The notes beneath the pieces were generated by a model, which saw only the letters and a program-made list of their open reading frames with translations, was not told where the DNA came from and did no database searches. A program made the translations under genes and the position numbers. A stretch of 64,000 bases of DNA from Glebionis coronaria (Eukaryota > Streptophyta > Magnoliopsida > Asterales > Asteraceae). How positions within the stretch are numbered: the stretch's first letter is position 1; each line of letters begins with the position of its first letter. Of the stretch, positions 1 to 11,300 are shown piece after piece. The DNA lies in NCBI GenBank assembly GCA_025667525.1, contig CM046882.1, positions 528,576,618 to 528,640,617 on the forward strand, written 5' to 3'.

Positions 1-102
1 AAGTCGTTAAAGTCAAAAGATTTAGAAGACAAGGACTTAATCATGCAATTAGAGAAAGAAGAAAGAGGGGAGGAAGCTTCCTAAGCACCTCCCTAATCCT
101 CC

Positions 103-110
103 TATAAATA
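103..110 (+). promoter_or_regulatory. TATA box of LTR1
   Basis: TATAAATA follows a C-rich stretch and a GGAAGCTTCC palindrome. It is conserved in LTR2 (22101), LTR3 (27828) and LTR4 (33553), and the Athila-like LTR has a TATATATA at the same place. Transcription would start about 30 bases downstream, so the minisatellite lies in the transcript. Confidence 0.75.
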
Positions 111-547
111 GTCTTTATTTTCCTTCATTTGTTTTTTGTTGGCTAAGTGTGACAATTAGTCTTCTATCATTTAATTACTTGTTCTTTAATTACATGTCAT
201 TTAATTAATTGTCTTGCACCTTAAATACATTTAATTTCAAGTAAGTTTCCTTTTAATTATTGTCAATCTTTACTTTTCTTGTCAATCTCCTATCTACCTT
301 TCTTTAATCTTTAATCTTTATGCTTATTTGTTCATGTTCATGTTTTTGATGTTTTTATTGATTTGATTAAATTGGGTTTTGATTATTTTGATTATTATTG
401 TTAGTTTGATTGTTTTGAATTGTTTGTTTATGATTAGTAGATGTTATTGCATTAGTCTTGTTTAATCTTTTGGTTTGATTTTGATTATTTTTTCCAAATT
501 CGTTTCTTTTTTGTTCCCCGTGTTCTTCGTGGTTTCTGTTTCCCCAG

Positions 548-1060
548 GTATTCTGAATCAAGGACCAGCAAAGCATATATTCCGGATCAAAGATTTGTTC
601 AGAAAGTTCTTAATCAAGGGAGTTATGAATCAAGGAAGTACTGAATCAAGGGAGTTCTGAATCAGCAAAGTTCTGAATCAAAGTTCCGAATCAGCAAAGT
701 TCTGAATCAAAGTTCCGAATTAGCAAAGTTCCGAATCAAAGTTCCGAATAAGCAAAGTTCCGAATCAAAGTTCCGAATAAGCAAAGTTCCGAATCAAAGT
801 TCCGAATCAAAGTTCCGAATCAAAGTTCTGAATCAAAGTTCTGAATCAAAGTTCCGAATCAGCAAAGTTCTGAATCAAAGTTCCGAATCAGCAAAGTTCC
901 GAATCAAAGTTCCGAATCAGCAAAGTTCTGAATCAAAGTTCCGTATCAGCAAAGTTCCGAATCAAAGTTCCGAATCAGCAAAGTTCCGAATCAACAAAGT
1001 TCCGAATCAAAGTTCTGAACCAAACAAAAGTTCCGAATCAAAGTTTTGTTCATCCGGAAT
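548..1060 (+). repeat. Minisatellite in LTR1 (GTTCCGAATCA units)
   Basis: A 13-base unit GTTCCGAATCAAA and a 16-base unit GTTCCGAATCAGCAAA alternate irregularly, with C/T variation at the fifth position (GTTCTG). The array ends in an ATTCCGGATCAAGG block with palindromic ATTCCGGAAT-like motifs. It starts right after a strong 3'-splice-site-like sequence (pyrimidine tract then CCCCAG/GT at about 541-549). The same array, with different unit order, is in LTR2, LTR3 and LTR4. Confidence 0.92.
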
Positions 1061-1639
1061 ATTCAATATTCCGGATCAAGGGGTATTCATTCGGAATATA
1101 TTCCGAATCAAGGTTTTTAGTAAATATTCCGAGTAAAGAAGAACATTCCGAACGAAGGTGACATTCCGGATGAATGTTTATTCCGAATGAGGGTATTATT
1201 CCGAATGAGCGGTTTTCAGTTTCTTTTAAGTTTCTGTTTTTAATTTTTAATTTTCAAGCTTTATTTTTCCCGCATTTTTTCCTTAGTCTCACTTTAAGAT
1301 TACTTGCCTTAGATTTATTTTAGCCTTGCCTTATTTTAAGTTTTAGTTGCGTTTTAAGTTTGCCTTAGATAGTTTTAAGTTTGCGTTATTTACTTTAATT
1401 GCCCATTTACTTTTAGTGCCTTTTAATTTTTGTCACCCTTTTAAATTCTCGTCATTTATTTTAAATTAGAGTTAGATTTAAATTAACGTTATTTTCATTT
1501 ACGTCTTTGCACATTTATTTTAAAACAACCAAAAATATTCTTTTTCACCAAAAACAATTGAGTCGCATTTTGAACCGGAAATCAATTCGAGAAGATACCG
1601 AGAAACGAACTTTTTAACTGAGTAAAACCAGTTATAAAA

Positions 1640-1655
1640 TGGCGCCGCTGCCGGC
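1640..1655 (+). other. Primer-binding site, tRNA-Asp type
   Basis: TGGCGCCGCTGCCGG matches the complement of the plant tRNA-Asp(GTC) 3' end (TGGCGCCGTTGCCGG) except one base. This is the usual primer site of Athila-type Ty3/gypsy elements. It lies 3 bases past the proposed LTR end and is repeated at 23650 and 29381. Confidence 0.88.
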
Positions 1656-1878
1656 TCTTTTCGTGAAGATTAACGGTTTTCTGTGAGAGACGCGTTGCTT
1701 TTTAGGATCCGTTCACTCGTGAACGTTATTTTTCGTGTCAAAATTTTTCAAAAAATCCCAAAAACATTTGAAAAATCATAAAAAGCATTTCTTTTTCAAA
1801 GTTTTGCACCAAAAATATTCCTCTTTATCCTCTATTATGTTTAATTCTATTCTTTACCCCTCTTATTTATAATTCTTC
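1656..1878 (+). other. Family A leader with conserved palindrome at 1710-1725
   Basis: Untranslated leader between primer site and ORF. It contains CGTTCAC-TC-GTGAACG, a perfect 7-bp stem, conserved in I2 (23720-23735) and I3 (29451-29466). The Athila-like leader has a related GTTC...GAAC motif near 40814. Position and shape suit an RNA dimerisation or packaging signal, but that is inference. The rest is A-rich. Confidence 0.6.
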
Positions 1879-2964
1879 ATGGATTCGTCTTGCGTACAGT
1901 GTGGGAGACCATGGCATGGTTTTCAAACATGTCAATGGTGTACTTGTGAGCGGTGTGGTTTTAATATCGACGATACACAATTTGGATTTTGTCCATTTTG
2001 TAATTCAACAAATTCGTACTTCTCCTCTTACAATACTTTCTCACCCTCTCCCGTCTATGACAATCCTTATCCTCAAGATGCACCGGGTTTTTCTCCATAC
2101 CCGTGGTGCTATATTTTTTGGGGCCCTCACGATGCTTCTTCTTGTGATCCGTCGAAGGTCTTTGAGAAAATTCCGTGCTATCCTCCCAGTGTGTATAATT
2201 TTGAGCCCCCACGTCACACCGTCAATCATCAACCCTTTTGTGCACTTCCTCCTGAGCAACTTGCCATACTTTTTGACAACTTTCAAAAAGTTCAAGAAGC
2301 TTGCAACAAGATCATCGAAAAATGTCAAGCGGATCAGCAACAAGAGCAAGTATCTAACCTTAATGCTTATACTCCTCCTCTTGTGCCTCCATATTATTAT
2401 GATAGTGATGACGATGAGAGTCCTATTTCTTGGAACGATGAGAGTTTTATTCCTTCTCCCGACTTGCCGGCTCTGGAGCCTAAGGATTCACCCATCCTAG
2501 GGGATGAGGATCTTAGCACAATTCCTGCAAAGGAATCCGACGAATTCATAAAGTCTAGTGCTGATAACCTTGTCCCAATTCCAAGTGAATCTGAGTTGAC
2601 ATCCGACAATGACGATGAGTATGATGCACTTTCTTCAGATGATGTTCCTTCCACCAACACTTTGGGAGAAGATTCTTTGGCTTTCTCTAATCCTCTTTTT
2701 GATCAAGAAGATGATTTTACTTCTAGTGATGACGAGTCACTATCCGATGAAGACGTTCCGAAGCAAACTTTCAAGATTTATTCGAACCCTTTATTTGATT
2801 TTGATGACGCTTACATATCTAGTGAGGTGAATCCTCTCTTTGACGAAGGGATTGAGGACATTGATAGCTTTGCTTCTCTTGCTATTGATGAGCATACTTT
2901 GTTAGCCATGCCCCCTTCTATCATAGAGGTGGAGAGATTTGACTCTACTTGTGACAATCCGTAA
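1879..2964 (+). CDS. Family A Cys-rich/acidic protein, 5' part of I1 copy (interrupted by chromovirus)
   Basis: The reading frame is open for 361 codons. The first 357 are the element's own and end at 2949, where the chromovirus LTR begins; the last four come from that LTR. The frame resumes exactly in phase at 19209. Visible parts: CxxC pairs at residues 5-8, 18-21, 23-26 and 38-41 (zinc-ribbon-like); a gag-type knuckle around 77-89 in which the second Cys is Phe (C-Y-I-F-W-G-P-H...C); a short helical stretch about 123-156; then a long Asp/Glu/Ser-rich tail with repeated NPLFD and SSDDESLSDED blocks. There is no protease, RT or integrase. I infer a gag-like nucleic-acid-binding protein. The tail resembles hypothetical proteins I remember from Asteraceae transposons. 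ATG 1879 is the first in frame after the leader, and I3 has the same start. Confidence 0.75.
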   Translation: MDSSCVQCGRPWHGFQTCQWCTCERCGFNIDDTQFGFCPFCNSTNSYFSSYNTFSPSPVYDNPYPQDAPGFSPYPWCYIFWGPHDASSCDPSKVFEKIPCYPPSVYNFEPPRHTVNHQPFCALPPEQLAILFDNFQKVQEACNKIIEKCQADQQQEQVSNLNAYTPPLVPPYYYDSDDDESPISWNDESFIPSPDLPALEPKDSPILGDEDLSTIPAKESDEFIKSSADNLVPIPSESELTSDNDDEYDALSSDDVPSTNTLGEDSLAFSNPLFDQEDDFTSSDDESLSDEDVPKQTFKIYSNPLFDFDDAYISSEVNPLFDEGIEDIDSFASLAIDEHTLLAMPPSIIEVERFDSTCDNP

Positions 2965-5900
2965 ATTTATGGTTGATATTTTGTTCTCAAATATTATTTA
3001 AAAATATTATTTTAATGTTATATTATGAACTCACTTATTTTTGGGAAGAAATTTGGATTTACGTTTTGAAGTAGCATCGACTACGTTTAAACCGGAGGAT
3101 TCTACGTTACGTGCTCACGTTTACATACACCGTCTTTGGTGACAGTCCGACATTTCAGAAAATGAATTTATCCGTGAATATTATTTTGGAGTTTTAAATT
3201 TGTGTTGGTTCATAAACTCACAAATTTACGAGAAAAGATTAGGACTTACGATTTTAATTTAACGTCCTTTACGACTAAACCGAAAACCTTAGGATTACGT
3301 ATTTACGTTTTTGAACTCCGTTTTTTATAACACAATTTTTATTGGATTCGTTTTGTGCCGTTGACTCATAATTTATAAAAACGTTTTTCGTGAAACGACC
3401 CGAGGGCACGTAAATCGAGGAAACTATAATCGAGGAATACCCGTAAATTAGTGAGGTGGGACAAAATACATTATCCCACCCCACTACACACATGGGACGG
3501 CACAACATGACACCACATCAAAGATGTGGCATCATGTTAGCTTATAACTTACAAGTGTAAGTTAAGCTTACACTTTAAGCTACCAAACCAACAAAAACAA
3601 CTACCTAAACACATACCACCATTTTCACTCATGCAAACAATCTCAAAATCCTCTCAAAACACCACCATTGCCGTCCCATATTCAAAGCACAAACACCCCT
3701 TTTGATCTTTTCTAGCCACAAAATACTTGTTATCTAGCTATATCATGGAGTTACCTTGAAGCCTTGATCACTTGGTGGCCATTTTAACAACAGAGGAGGT
3801 GATTTGCTTGTGTCCTAGGGCTGATTTCTCAACTTATTTTCTTGGTGTTTGATGATCTTGGAGTTACATTTGGTGTTCATCAAGTTCTTGTCTTCCAGAA
3901 ACAAGATATACTCTTGGTTTGTAAAGAAGATCATCCTCTCCATTTTCTCTTGTTATTTTTGTAAAAATCAAATGTATTTATTTCTTATTGTATATGTATA
4001 TGATGAATATATGATGATAAAAATGTTGTGTGGGGATCAAGTGTTGATAAATATGCTTAAAAAGGTTAATAACTATAAGAAACAAGGCTAAAATCATGAT
4101 TAATTTGTTGGCTGTATAAAAATAGTATGTAACCAAAACTTGAACTGATAAACTTGCATGGTAGAATCCATTTACAGTAAGTACAAGATGTTATACACAT
4201 GTGAGAGTTGGCCATGCAATTGAATCATTATAATGAGTGAGATATGATCAAAACAAGATGAGTGTGCTAATCTGAATAAGCTGTTTTGTAGGGACTGTTA
4301 AGCATAGATAAACTTAAAATTAGCAGTAGCTATAACTAAGTTAATTGTAGCACATAATATGAAGTTCATGCCATCCAAAAATGAGCTTCTAATTCATTGT
4401 AGAACTCTAGATATGATAAAAATGGTGAAGATGAAAATAAAAATCAGATTTTGAAGAATTAATGTTTATTACTATTATATAAGCACTCAAATTATATAGT
4501 ATAAAATGAGAAATTAAAACCTACTAACTTATGAATTTCATTTATATAAATATGTATAAGGTTAAATAAATGGATAAATTATAAAAATGGTAGTGGAATA
4601 ATATTTATAAGTTATAAAAACTATAAACTTGATTTTTACGACTTTTTCGGCTATTACCGTAAAATTAACGTTTTTCGCCAAATAAAACTTAGACGATCAA
4701 ACCCGTCTTATGTAAAGTTTTTAAAAGTCATATACTGATATGTAAGTATCTAATACAAGTAAAAAATGATAAAACCCAAACTATAGGACATACGGACATT
4801 AACGAGCTAAGTAAGCATATAGGACTAATAATTGGACTAAATAAGTTAAACACTTATAAAAATAACTTATTGGGCTTAACCCATTTGGGCCCAACATGTA
4901 AAGTACAAATACTGATAATACAAGTATGAAATGGATTAATACAAGTTAAAGAACTTATAATAGACTTATTGGACCTAAAACACGTAAATAGGTAAAACTA
5001 GTAAACTAGTAAGAAGTTACCAATACGTAAACACTAAAATGAGTAAAAGAGAATATGTAAACCCACTTGATCATCATATATATATAATCATCATATGTAT
5101 ACATAATTGTTATTTTTATAAAGTCATTGGACATGAGTCTAAGACGAGTATTATTTGTCTAGGTTTCTGTGATTGAAGCACGTACCGTACATCCAAATCG
5201 CCGATAATCGCCTTCCCACATCATCGTGAGTTCATAGCCTCACACTCTTTTAAATGTTTTTATGAAATGTTTTATAAACCAGCGAGGGAGATAACATGTT
5301 AGTTTTTATAAAATAGGACACTATTTGTCCCGATTGTTTGTTTATTGATTTGGACCCGAATGATTGTATGACCCGATTGTATGACCCCATGAATGATTAA
5401 AGGACACGATAGATGAAATAAAATGGATTATTAAAGTTAGGTTATGTCACTAAAAGTCCCATTATTATGAATTGTGAACTACCGGGATTTGGTAGACGCT
5501 TATGCATATACTAGTACTATTTGGGGACGATCACCCCAGTTCGTGCCTTGACGGTTGATCCCCGTCGTGCCACATTGATTGGTAAGCAAATTTATGTATG
5601 AGAAGATTTCCATAGCGTGACCTTTGTGACGACACGCTACTTTAGATGGGCAAATTGAGTATCGGGTTAGCTACCCGTTGTTTGGTTTAGTAAGGTAACA
5701 ATGTCATGCGGCTTATAATAATCCAATTAACGAAATACTACTATACGCACCGAATTACGATGTATTGCCTGACTAGCAATACGGGGTCATACTATTGATT
5801 TTATGTTCGTGTTTTGGTTTTATATAACCATATTTATATAAGGGTTTTTATTTAATCTATACAACGTTATAAAACGTATTGTATGATGTTTTTACGACAT

Positions 5901-6380
5901 TGGTTCGTATAATGATTTTTAAGGCAAATGCCTATATTATGATTTTCGATAAGGATTTGTATAAAAATGACTTTGGGTATTTTATGGCCTATTACAATGA
6001 TTTGTACGAAATGATTTTTGGTAATAATTTTATACCAAATTATATTGGTGGAATCTATTAAACTCTATGAATTCACTCGGTGTTATCGCTGACCTTTTCT
6101 TTTAACATGTTTTATCTCAGGTACTTGAAGGTAATTCTCGGGAAGATAACAAGAATTCATGGCCCGCACCTAAATAATAATTTCCATTCAAATTCTTTGT
6201 AAAACTTGTATGAAATATTATGACTTGGGACCTATGTAACTTTGATATTTATGAATGGAAAGGCTTTATTATTAAAACGACGCGACTTTTAAGCGTTGTC
6301 TATGATGTGAGTAATGTGCTATCCCGTAACACCAACTAGTCTTCCGCTGTATTGAGTTGTATAAATATGGGGGTGTTACA
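2950..6380 (+). repeat. 5' LTR of the chromovirus
   Basis: 3431 bp, TG...CA ends with TGTGACA/TGTTACA terminal similarity. It is matched along its length by 15801-19203, differing by scattered substitutions and a 28-bp segment (near 3325) missing from the 3' LTR. It matches 61959-64000 almost base for base without indels. The short ORFs in it (for example 3849-4091 and 5879-6061) have no recognisable product. I see no convincing TATA box. Confidence 0.93.
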
Positions 6381-6383
6381 GTT

Positions 6384-6395
6384 TGGTACCAGAGC
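6384..6395 (+). other. Primer-binding site, tRNA-Met type
   Basis: TGGTACCAGAGC lies three bases after the LTR end. It matches the common plant TGGTATCAGAGC initiator-Met primer site except one base. Confidence 0.8.
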
Positions 6396-7757
6396 TCTCG
6401 TTATAGAGAACGAAAGATTTTTAAAACTAAGGTTTTGAATAAAACATTTCAAAATCCTTTAACTATAAACATTTTTCTAAAAATGTCTAAAAATCTTTTG
6501 ACTATAACGGTGCCGAAGAATTCCCGAGTTACCGACAAGGCCAGACTGAGAAGTGTTATTTTAACATATATATATATATAATTTGGATTATATATATATA
6601 TTTACGATGTAATTTGATTACATAATTGTTTGATGATTATTTTGATATTTATACGAGGTATTTATACGACGAAGATTGTCACAAGGAACCCTAAATCCCC
6701 TAGTAAATTAATCGAATCTATTCTCGTATGAATTCTAGCTATCCTAGATCTAAACCAAGTTGTGGATATTTATGATCCCAACAAATGGTTGATATTCGTA
6801 GAAATATTGATATTAGTTGATTGTGATATTGAAAAAGAATTGGCGAGATTAAATCTGATATCGATGTCATGACCATCTTTCCTTATAGAGTGGAGTTTTA
6901 CAAAACGTTACCACCTAGAAAGATGTCATCTGATTCGTTGTCACCCAATTCTTAAGTTGAAATCGAAAGGGTGAATGTTGGACTTGAGGCTGTCATTGGA
7001 ACCATTACCCAAAAGCCTCATGCCACTAATACCTTTCCGAGAAGTCTAATTGAATGTATGAGTCATCTCATACTAGAGACTCATTTGATAATTATTGTTG
7101 TAAGAGTTATAGGATTGGAAATTAAGTGTTGATCATATCGAGCTTTTATTCCCCTATTAAGGTTTATAAATAAGGTTGAAAGTATTAGAGAATGAGGTAG
7201 GATATCGAATTGAGTATGAAATTGGTTAAAACTTGAATAAAGTAAAATTTAATCCGTATGGAATATGAGATTGATAAGAGGAAGTCGTTAAGTTCTGTGA
7301 CTGAATTATAAGGTTTTAACTGATTGTTGATTCGTGTTAAGTGTTGTTCCTAGGCCATTGTCCAATGATGAGGATGTCCAGTGTCCAAGAAATAAATCGA
7401 AGAAATCTTCTTCTGAATTGGGACCAATGGATCTTCCGGGACATATGGAACACCTAATGACTCTTGTAGGTTAGTATTCATTGTGGTATCTTTTAAAAAT
7501 CCCTAACTTAACTGAGATATCAGTTGGTAGGATGAGTTCTGAGAATTGTATGACATAGTGACACGTAATGTGTTACGGTACAATTTTGACTTGTTTGTGA
7601 TTAATGAAAAGACTACTATTGATTGCTAAATTCTACATGTATCGATGTTATCTATCTTTTATTGCTTCATCCTAATGTTCGCATTAGTGATGCAACCATT
7701 GAACAAGTACTCATCTTGAATTAAGTTACGTTGTGGATTAATCTTTTTGAGCGCCAT
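6396..7757 (+). pseudogene. Decayed 5' internal region (gag position) of the chromovirus
   Basis: By position this should carry gag and the start of pol. All frames are full of stops, and the longest open piece (6357-6581) begins in the LTR. A short basic stretch (MSKNLL...TVPKNSRVTDKARL, from about 6483) may be a gag start, but I cannot align it to any gag domain. Confidence 0.4.
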
Positions 7758-8854
7758 TGATGAGACTGCTTTTATACATGGTCTCATCGTCCAAAACGGC
7801 CTTTAATTGCATAAAATATCATAAAATATGCCAAATATATGCTCGTGTTTGTTACTTGTGTATTTTTAGGTACGGATATTGAGGAATTGGCAAAAGATCA
7901 CAAGAATCATTCAAAAACGAACACGGGAAACGAAGTCGCACAATGAACCAAGCCCAAGTTTGGAATTTTGCAAAATGACCCTTGAAGAATTGAAGATTGT
8001 CAAGTTTAGTCCCTCATCTTTGAAGAACTTGTCACATTTGACCCTCCACATATCAAATGTACAAGTATGGTCCTTAATGTTTGAAGGTTATACAAGATCA
8101 GCCCTTGGAAAATGAAGAAAATACAAAAGGAGCCCTTGTTTAAAGTTTTTGAAGAAGTTGTGCCAAATTTGACAAGTTTCCAAAAGTTGATAAGTGTTAT
8201 TTGGGCGCTGATGGACTTTATTTACAAAGTGGAAAGAAGTAAAAAACTTGGGGACTCAACCTGCCAAACCACCAAAATCACCCACCCAACCAGCTTATGA
8301 CACGTCATAAAACCCACCCACCAACCCATAAACCCGACCCTACCCACATCCATACCCGGTTTAATTAACTTAATCTCAGTCAACTAAGTCAAAAACCCAC
8401 TTAACCCATTTATTTCCCACCAAAACAAGAATTTAAAACCTGTTTATCCCCAAAACAAATCAAAAACGCCCCTTAATCCATTAGAACCCTAATCCCCACC
8501 CCAGGTCAAATCAACCCCAAATCAAAGGGTTAATCCCCATTCTTGTCCAGATCCTTAATTGAGGTCACCCTCATCACATCCCACACCCAAACCGTGACCC
8601 TGGACAACCCCATGTGAAAGTGGACCCCTCCCCTGCTCACGTCTCACTCACCCAAACCCAATGCCCGACCAAACCAACACCCAGGATCACTCCCCTTGGT
8701 GCCCAAGGAGTTTTTAACGTCCAGGATTCGTTCAAACATCACTGGCATCACATGTATCAACTTTTGACCGATTTTGAAGACCAAGACTCAAGGGCACTTT
8801 GGAGATTTCAGTTAGCTAGGGTTTTAGTTTCTAGTATTTTCCATTTCATTGTAT

Positions 8855-8862
8855 AAATAGGA
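8855..8862 (+). promoter_or_regulatory. TATA box of the nested LTR-like block
   Basis: TATAAATA followed by GGAGTCG, then a C/T-rich stretch about 30 bases downstream. This is the same arrangement as in the family A LTRs. Confidence 0.55.
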
Positions 8863-10003
8863 GTCGTGTGTGACCCTATTCTCTTGTTCCAGTTTTAGCA
8901 TAAAAAAAAAACTTGTAATTCCTTTTTTAAGAAATAAAGTTAGTGTTTGTTAGAAAACAATCTAATTCCTTTTATGTTTTTAAAAAGTTGGTATTGTGAA
9001 TGATAGCTAATTCTGAGTTCCATATTTGATTTTCAATAAACACTTGGTGTTTATTTTTCATTTTCAAAAGTTTTTGAAAAATATTTTAATTTCAGAAAGT
9101 GAGGTTTGGAAAGTGAAAGTGGACCAAAGATTTCAATTTTCTGAGATTGAGAGTTTGTAAAACGTGTTTGAAAAGGTTTGGAAGTTTTTAAGAAAAGATT
9201 TTTAAGAAAGTGAAAGAAAACAGTATAAACATATTGTGCTTGTGTTTGCTTTTCTTTTGACTTTTTCTTAGCAGGTGTTGGGAGATTGTGTTGATCATTG
9301 TTCTGCATATGCCCGGGCATATAGGAGGTGGATTAACTATCCACAAGGGATTTGGATGTAAATACCTAGGGTAAGAACTTTTTACCTTTTTATTTAAAGT
9401 GAAGAATTTTGTGAATTTGCATAAAAGGTGTTAAAAGTTGTTTTGATTGGTTGAAATTTGCTCATTGTGTGTCATATGCATGTTAGATGCCTATTTAATC
9501 AGTTTGTAGAAGTTTTAAAGTGATTTGGTTAGTATAAAACGTTTTCAAAATCTTTAAAGGACTGTTTGGATTCGGGTTTTAGCAGGTTAAGATTCTTGAT
9601 TGTGCTTGAAACAAGTTTCTAGATAGATTAAATAGGATTGGGTTAAGTCTATTGTTAGTATTATCCTAGAATAGAACAAGTTTGAAGCAAGTGTGTGAGT
9701 AAAAAAGGGAAAAGTATAGCTTAAAAAACTGCATGATCCATTTTTGCTTATTTTCCTTGAATTTTGTGCTCATAATCTTGTAATCTGTTAAAGGATAGGG
9801 TTATTTAGGGGTTTGATTTGTTTTTATGCTAGTTAGTAAGTTGGTATACCAAATCTTGGGCATTGAAGTGGAGTTTTGTGCAATCTGTTAAGCAAAAACA
9901 AACCACCAGACCTATAAAGACCTCAGCAACCTTAATAGGTCATTGTGCGCTTGAATTTGTGACTTTGTGCTAAGGTTTTGTGTTACTTTGTGTTATTGTG
10001 ACT

Positions 10004-10028
10004 CCCTACACTCAGAAAGAGTGTAGGG
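10004..10028. other. Perfect 10-bp hairpin
   Basis: CCCTACACTC and GAGTGTAGGG flank a 5-base AGAAA loop, inside the nested LTR-like block. Such a stem in the transcribed part of an LTR could affect RNA processing. No function is shown. Confidence 0.6.
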
Positions 10029-10267
10029 GTGCCCTTTGCTCCAATAAATCACCACAAACAGGTCAAATCCAAGCCCTCTTGGATTCTTTGCACAAGTGAA
10101 AACAAGTATAAGAATTTGTGTTCTTGAAAAACAAAAACTGGCCACGATTTGATTTATAACTTGGGCTTAATCTAGCTAAAAGTGATTGGAATTGTGTTTT
10201 TGTAGCATACAAGGGTGTCAGTTTTGGATAGTAAAAAAAAAATAAAAAAAGAAAATTTTAGCAAAAA

Positions 10268-10340
10268 GTGCACCCGCAACGGACTCGAACCCTCGACCTG
10301 CAGCTCAGGAGTAAAGGGTTTTACCATTGATCTAGATGAC
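10268..10340 (-). pseudogene. tRNA-like relic
   Basis: On the minus strand there is a B-box-like GGGTTCGAGTCC and, upstream, an A-box-like TAGATCAATGGTAA at tRNA spacing. The acceptor arms do not pair and the anticodon arm is poor, so it is not a working tRNA gene. It may be a decayed tRNA or the tRNA-derived head of a SINE. Confidence 0.4.
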
Positions 10341-10379
10341 TTTTTATGTCATAGTTTGATTTCATTAGCTATTTAACCC

Positions 10380-11300
10380 AATTTCCCTTTCTAGCTTAAT
10401 AAATAAGCCGTAGCTTATTTCGTGTGTTTTGGGCTTATTTTATAAGCTATTTTGTTTCTTTTTATTTTTCATAGGTTTAATATAGGGTTTAAGATTTTTC
10501 TAGCTAGATTTTATATTTTTCACTTTATTTAATTAATTTTTATGCATTTTTTATTAGACGTATTTTGTTAAATCACTAAAAAATAGTAAAAAGAGTTTTA
10601 ATTTTTAGGAAAAATAGTTTTTAGGTTTTAATTTGTATTTTTGAGGTTTACATATCAAAAAGTTTTCAAAAACTTTAATTTTTAATTTTATTTAATTTTA
10701 GGGTTTTTAGACAACTTTAAAAATTAATATAAAATTAATTAAAAGGTTTTAGGAATTTTAATTTGCATTTTCTTCTTAGTTAGAATATTTAGGATTTTTG
10801 AGAATTTTTTAGAATTTATTTGAGAACTTTTTATTTTTTGGATTATTTTATTATTATTTTATTCATTAAAATTCAAAGTTTTATTTTTAATTTTTTTTCA
10901 TTTTTCCTAGATTCTAGACATTAAAATAGGAACTTTTTCACTTTCCAATTAATTTTTAGGCTTTTCAATTAATTTTTAGAATTAATTTAAGATTTAATAG
11001 ATTTTAATAGTTTTTAGGAGTTTAAAAATAGTTTAATTTGGTTTTAAAATTTTTAAAAATAGTTTTTAGTTTAATTAGGTCATTTTTGAGGTTTACAAGC
11101 TATAAAATCTTGTTTAGGGCTTTTTAATATTTAAAAGTGATTTTTAGGGCTTTAATTAGCATTAAAAAGTCATTATTAAATTAATTAAAAGGTTTTGGCA
11201 AGTTTGGATTTTTTGTAAACTCTTAGAATATTATTTGGGATTTTTAGTAATTTTTAGGAATTTTTAGGTCAAAATTTTAAATTTTGCACTTTTTACGTTC
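10380..11300. other. T-rich low-complexity stretch
   Basis: About 0.9 kb in which TTTTAG(G), TTTTAATT and AATTAATTTTTAG phrases recur irregularly on the plus strand. No ORF, no clear period. It lies in the 3' half of the nested LTR-like block. Confidence 0.6.

Larger units (their letters stand above)
1..1636 (+). repeat. LTR1 of family A (5' part cut off by window start)
   Basis: This is the downstream part of a roughly 2-kb LTR that is seen whole at 21648-23646 and 27375-29377. It enters in the A-rich end of U3, just before the TATA box, and runs through the transcribed R/U5 part. That part holds a minisatellite and a long T-rich stretch without coding potential. It ends a few bases before the primer-binding site at 1640. 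The end is placed by homology with the Athila-like element, whose LTR end is fixed by its target duplication, so it is uncertain by about 3 bases. The next 240 bases are leader, then the family A ORF. Confidence 0.88.

Noticed and set aside
548..1060. Short regular repeats that could suggest a CRISPR array
   Set aside because: Units are 13-16 bases with no unique spacers, inside a plant LTR. It is a minisatellite.
548..1200. Heat-shock elements as in heat-responsive plant LTRs
   Set aside because: Most units read TTCCGAA with one spacer base rather than the two required between TTC and GAA. Only the few ATTCCGGAAT sites fit.
1961..2660. Minus-strand ORFs across the family A gene (83, 102 and 87 codons; repeated in each copy)
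   Set aside because: Shadows of the main frame, conserved only because the DNA is nearly identical.
3849..4091. 80-codon ORF present twice (also 62858-63100)
   Set aside because: It lies in the chromovirus LTR, and its copy number reflects the duplication. No domain. The 3' LTR counterpart is not open at this length.
10268..10340. Functional tRNA gene
   Set aside because: Acceptor and anticodon stems do not pair. Kept only as a tRNA-like relic.
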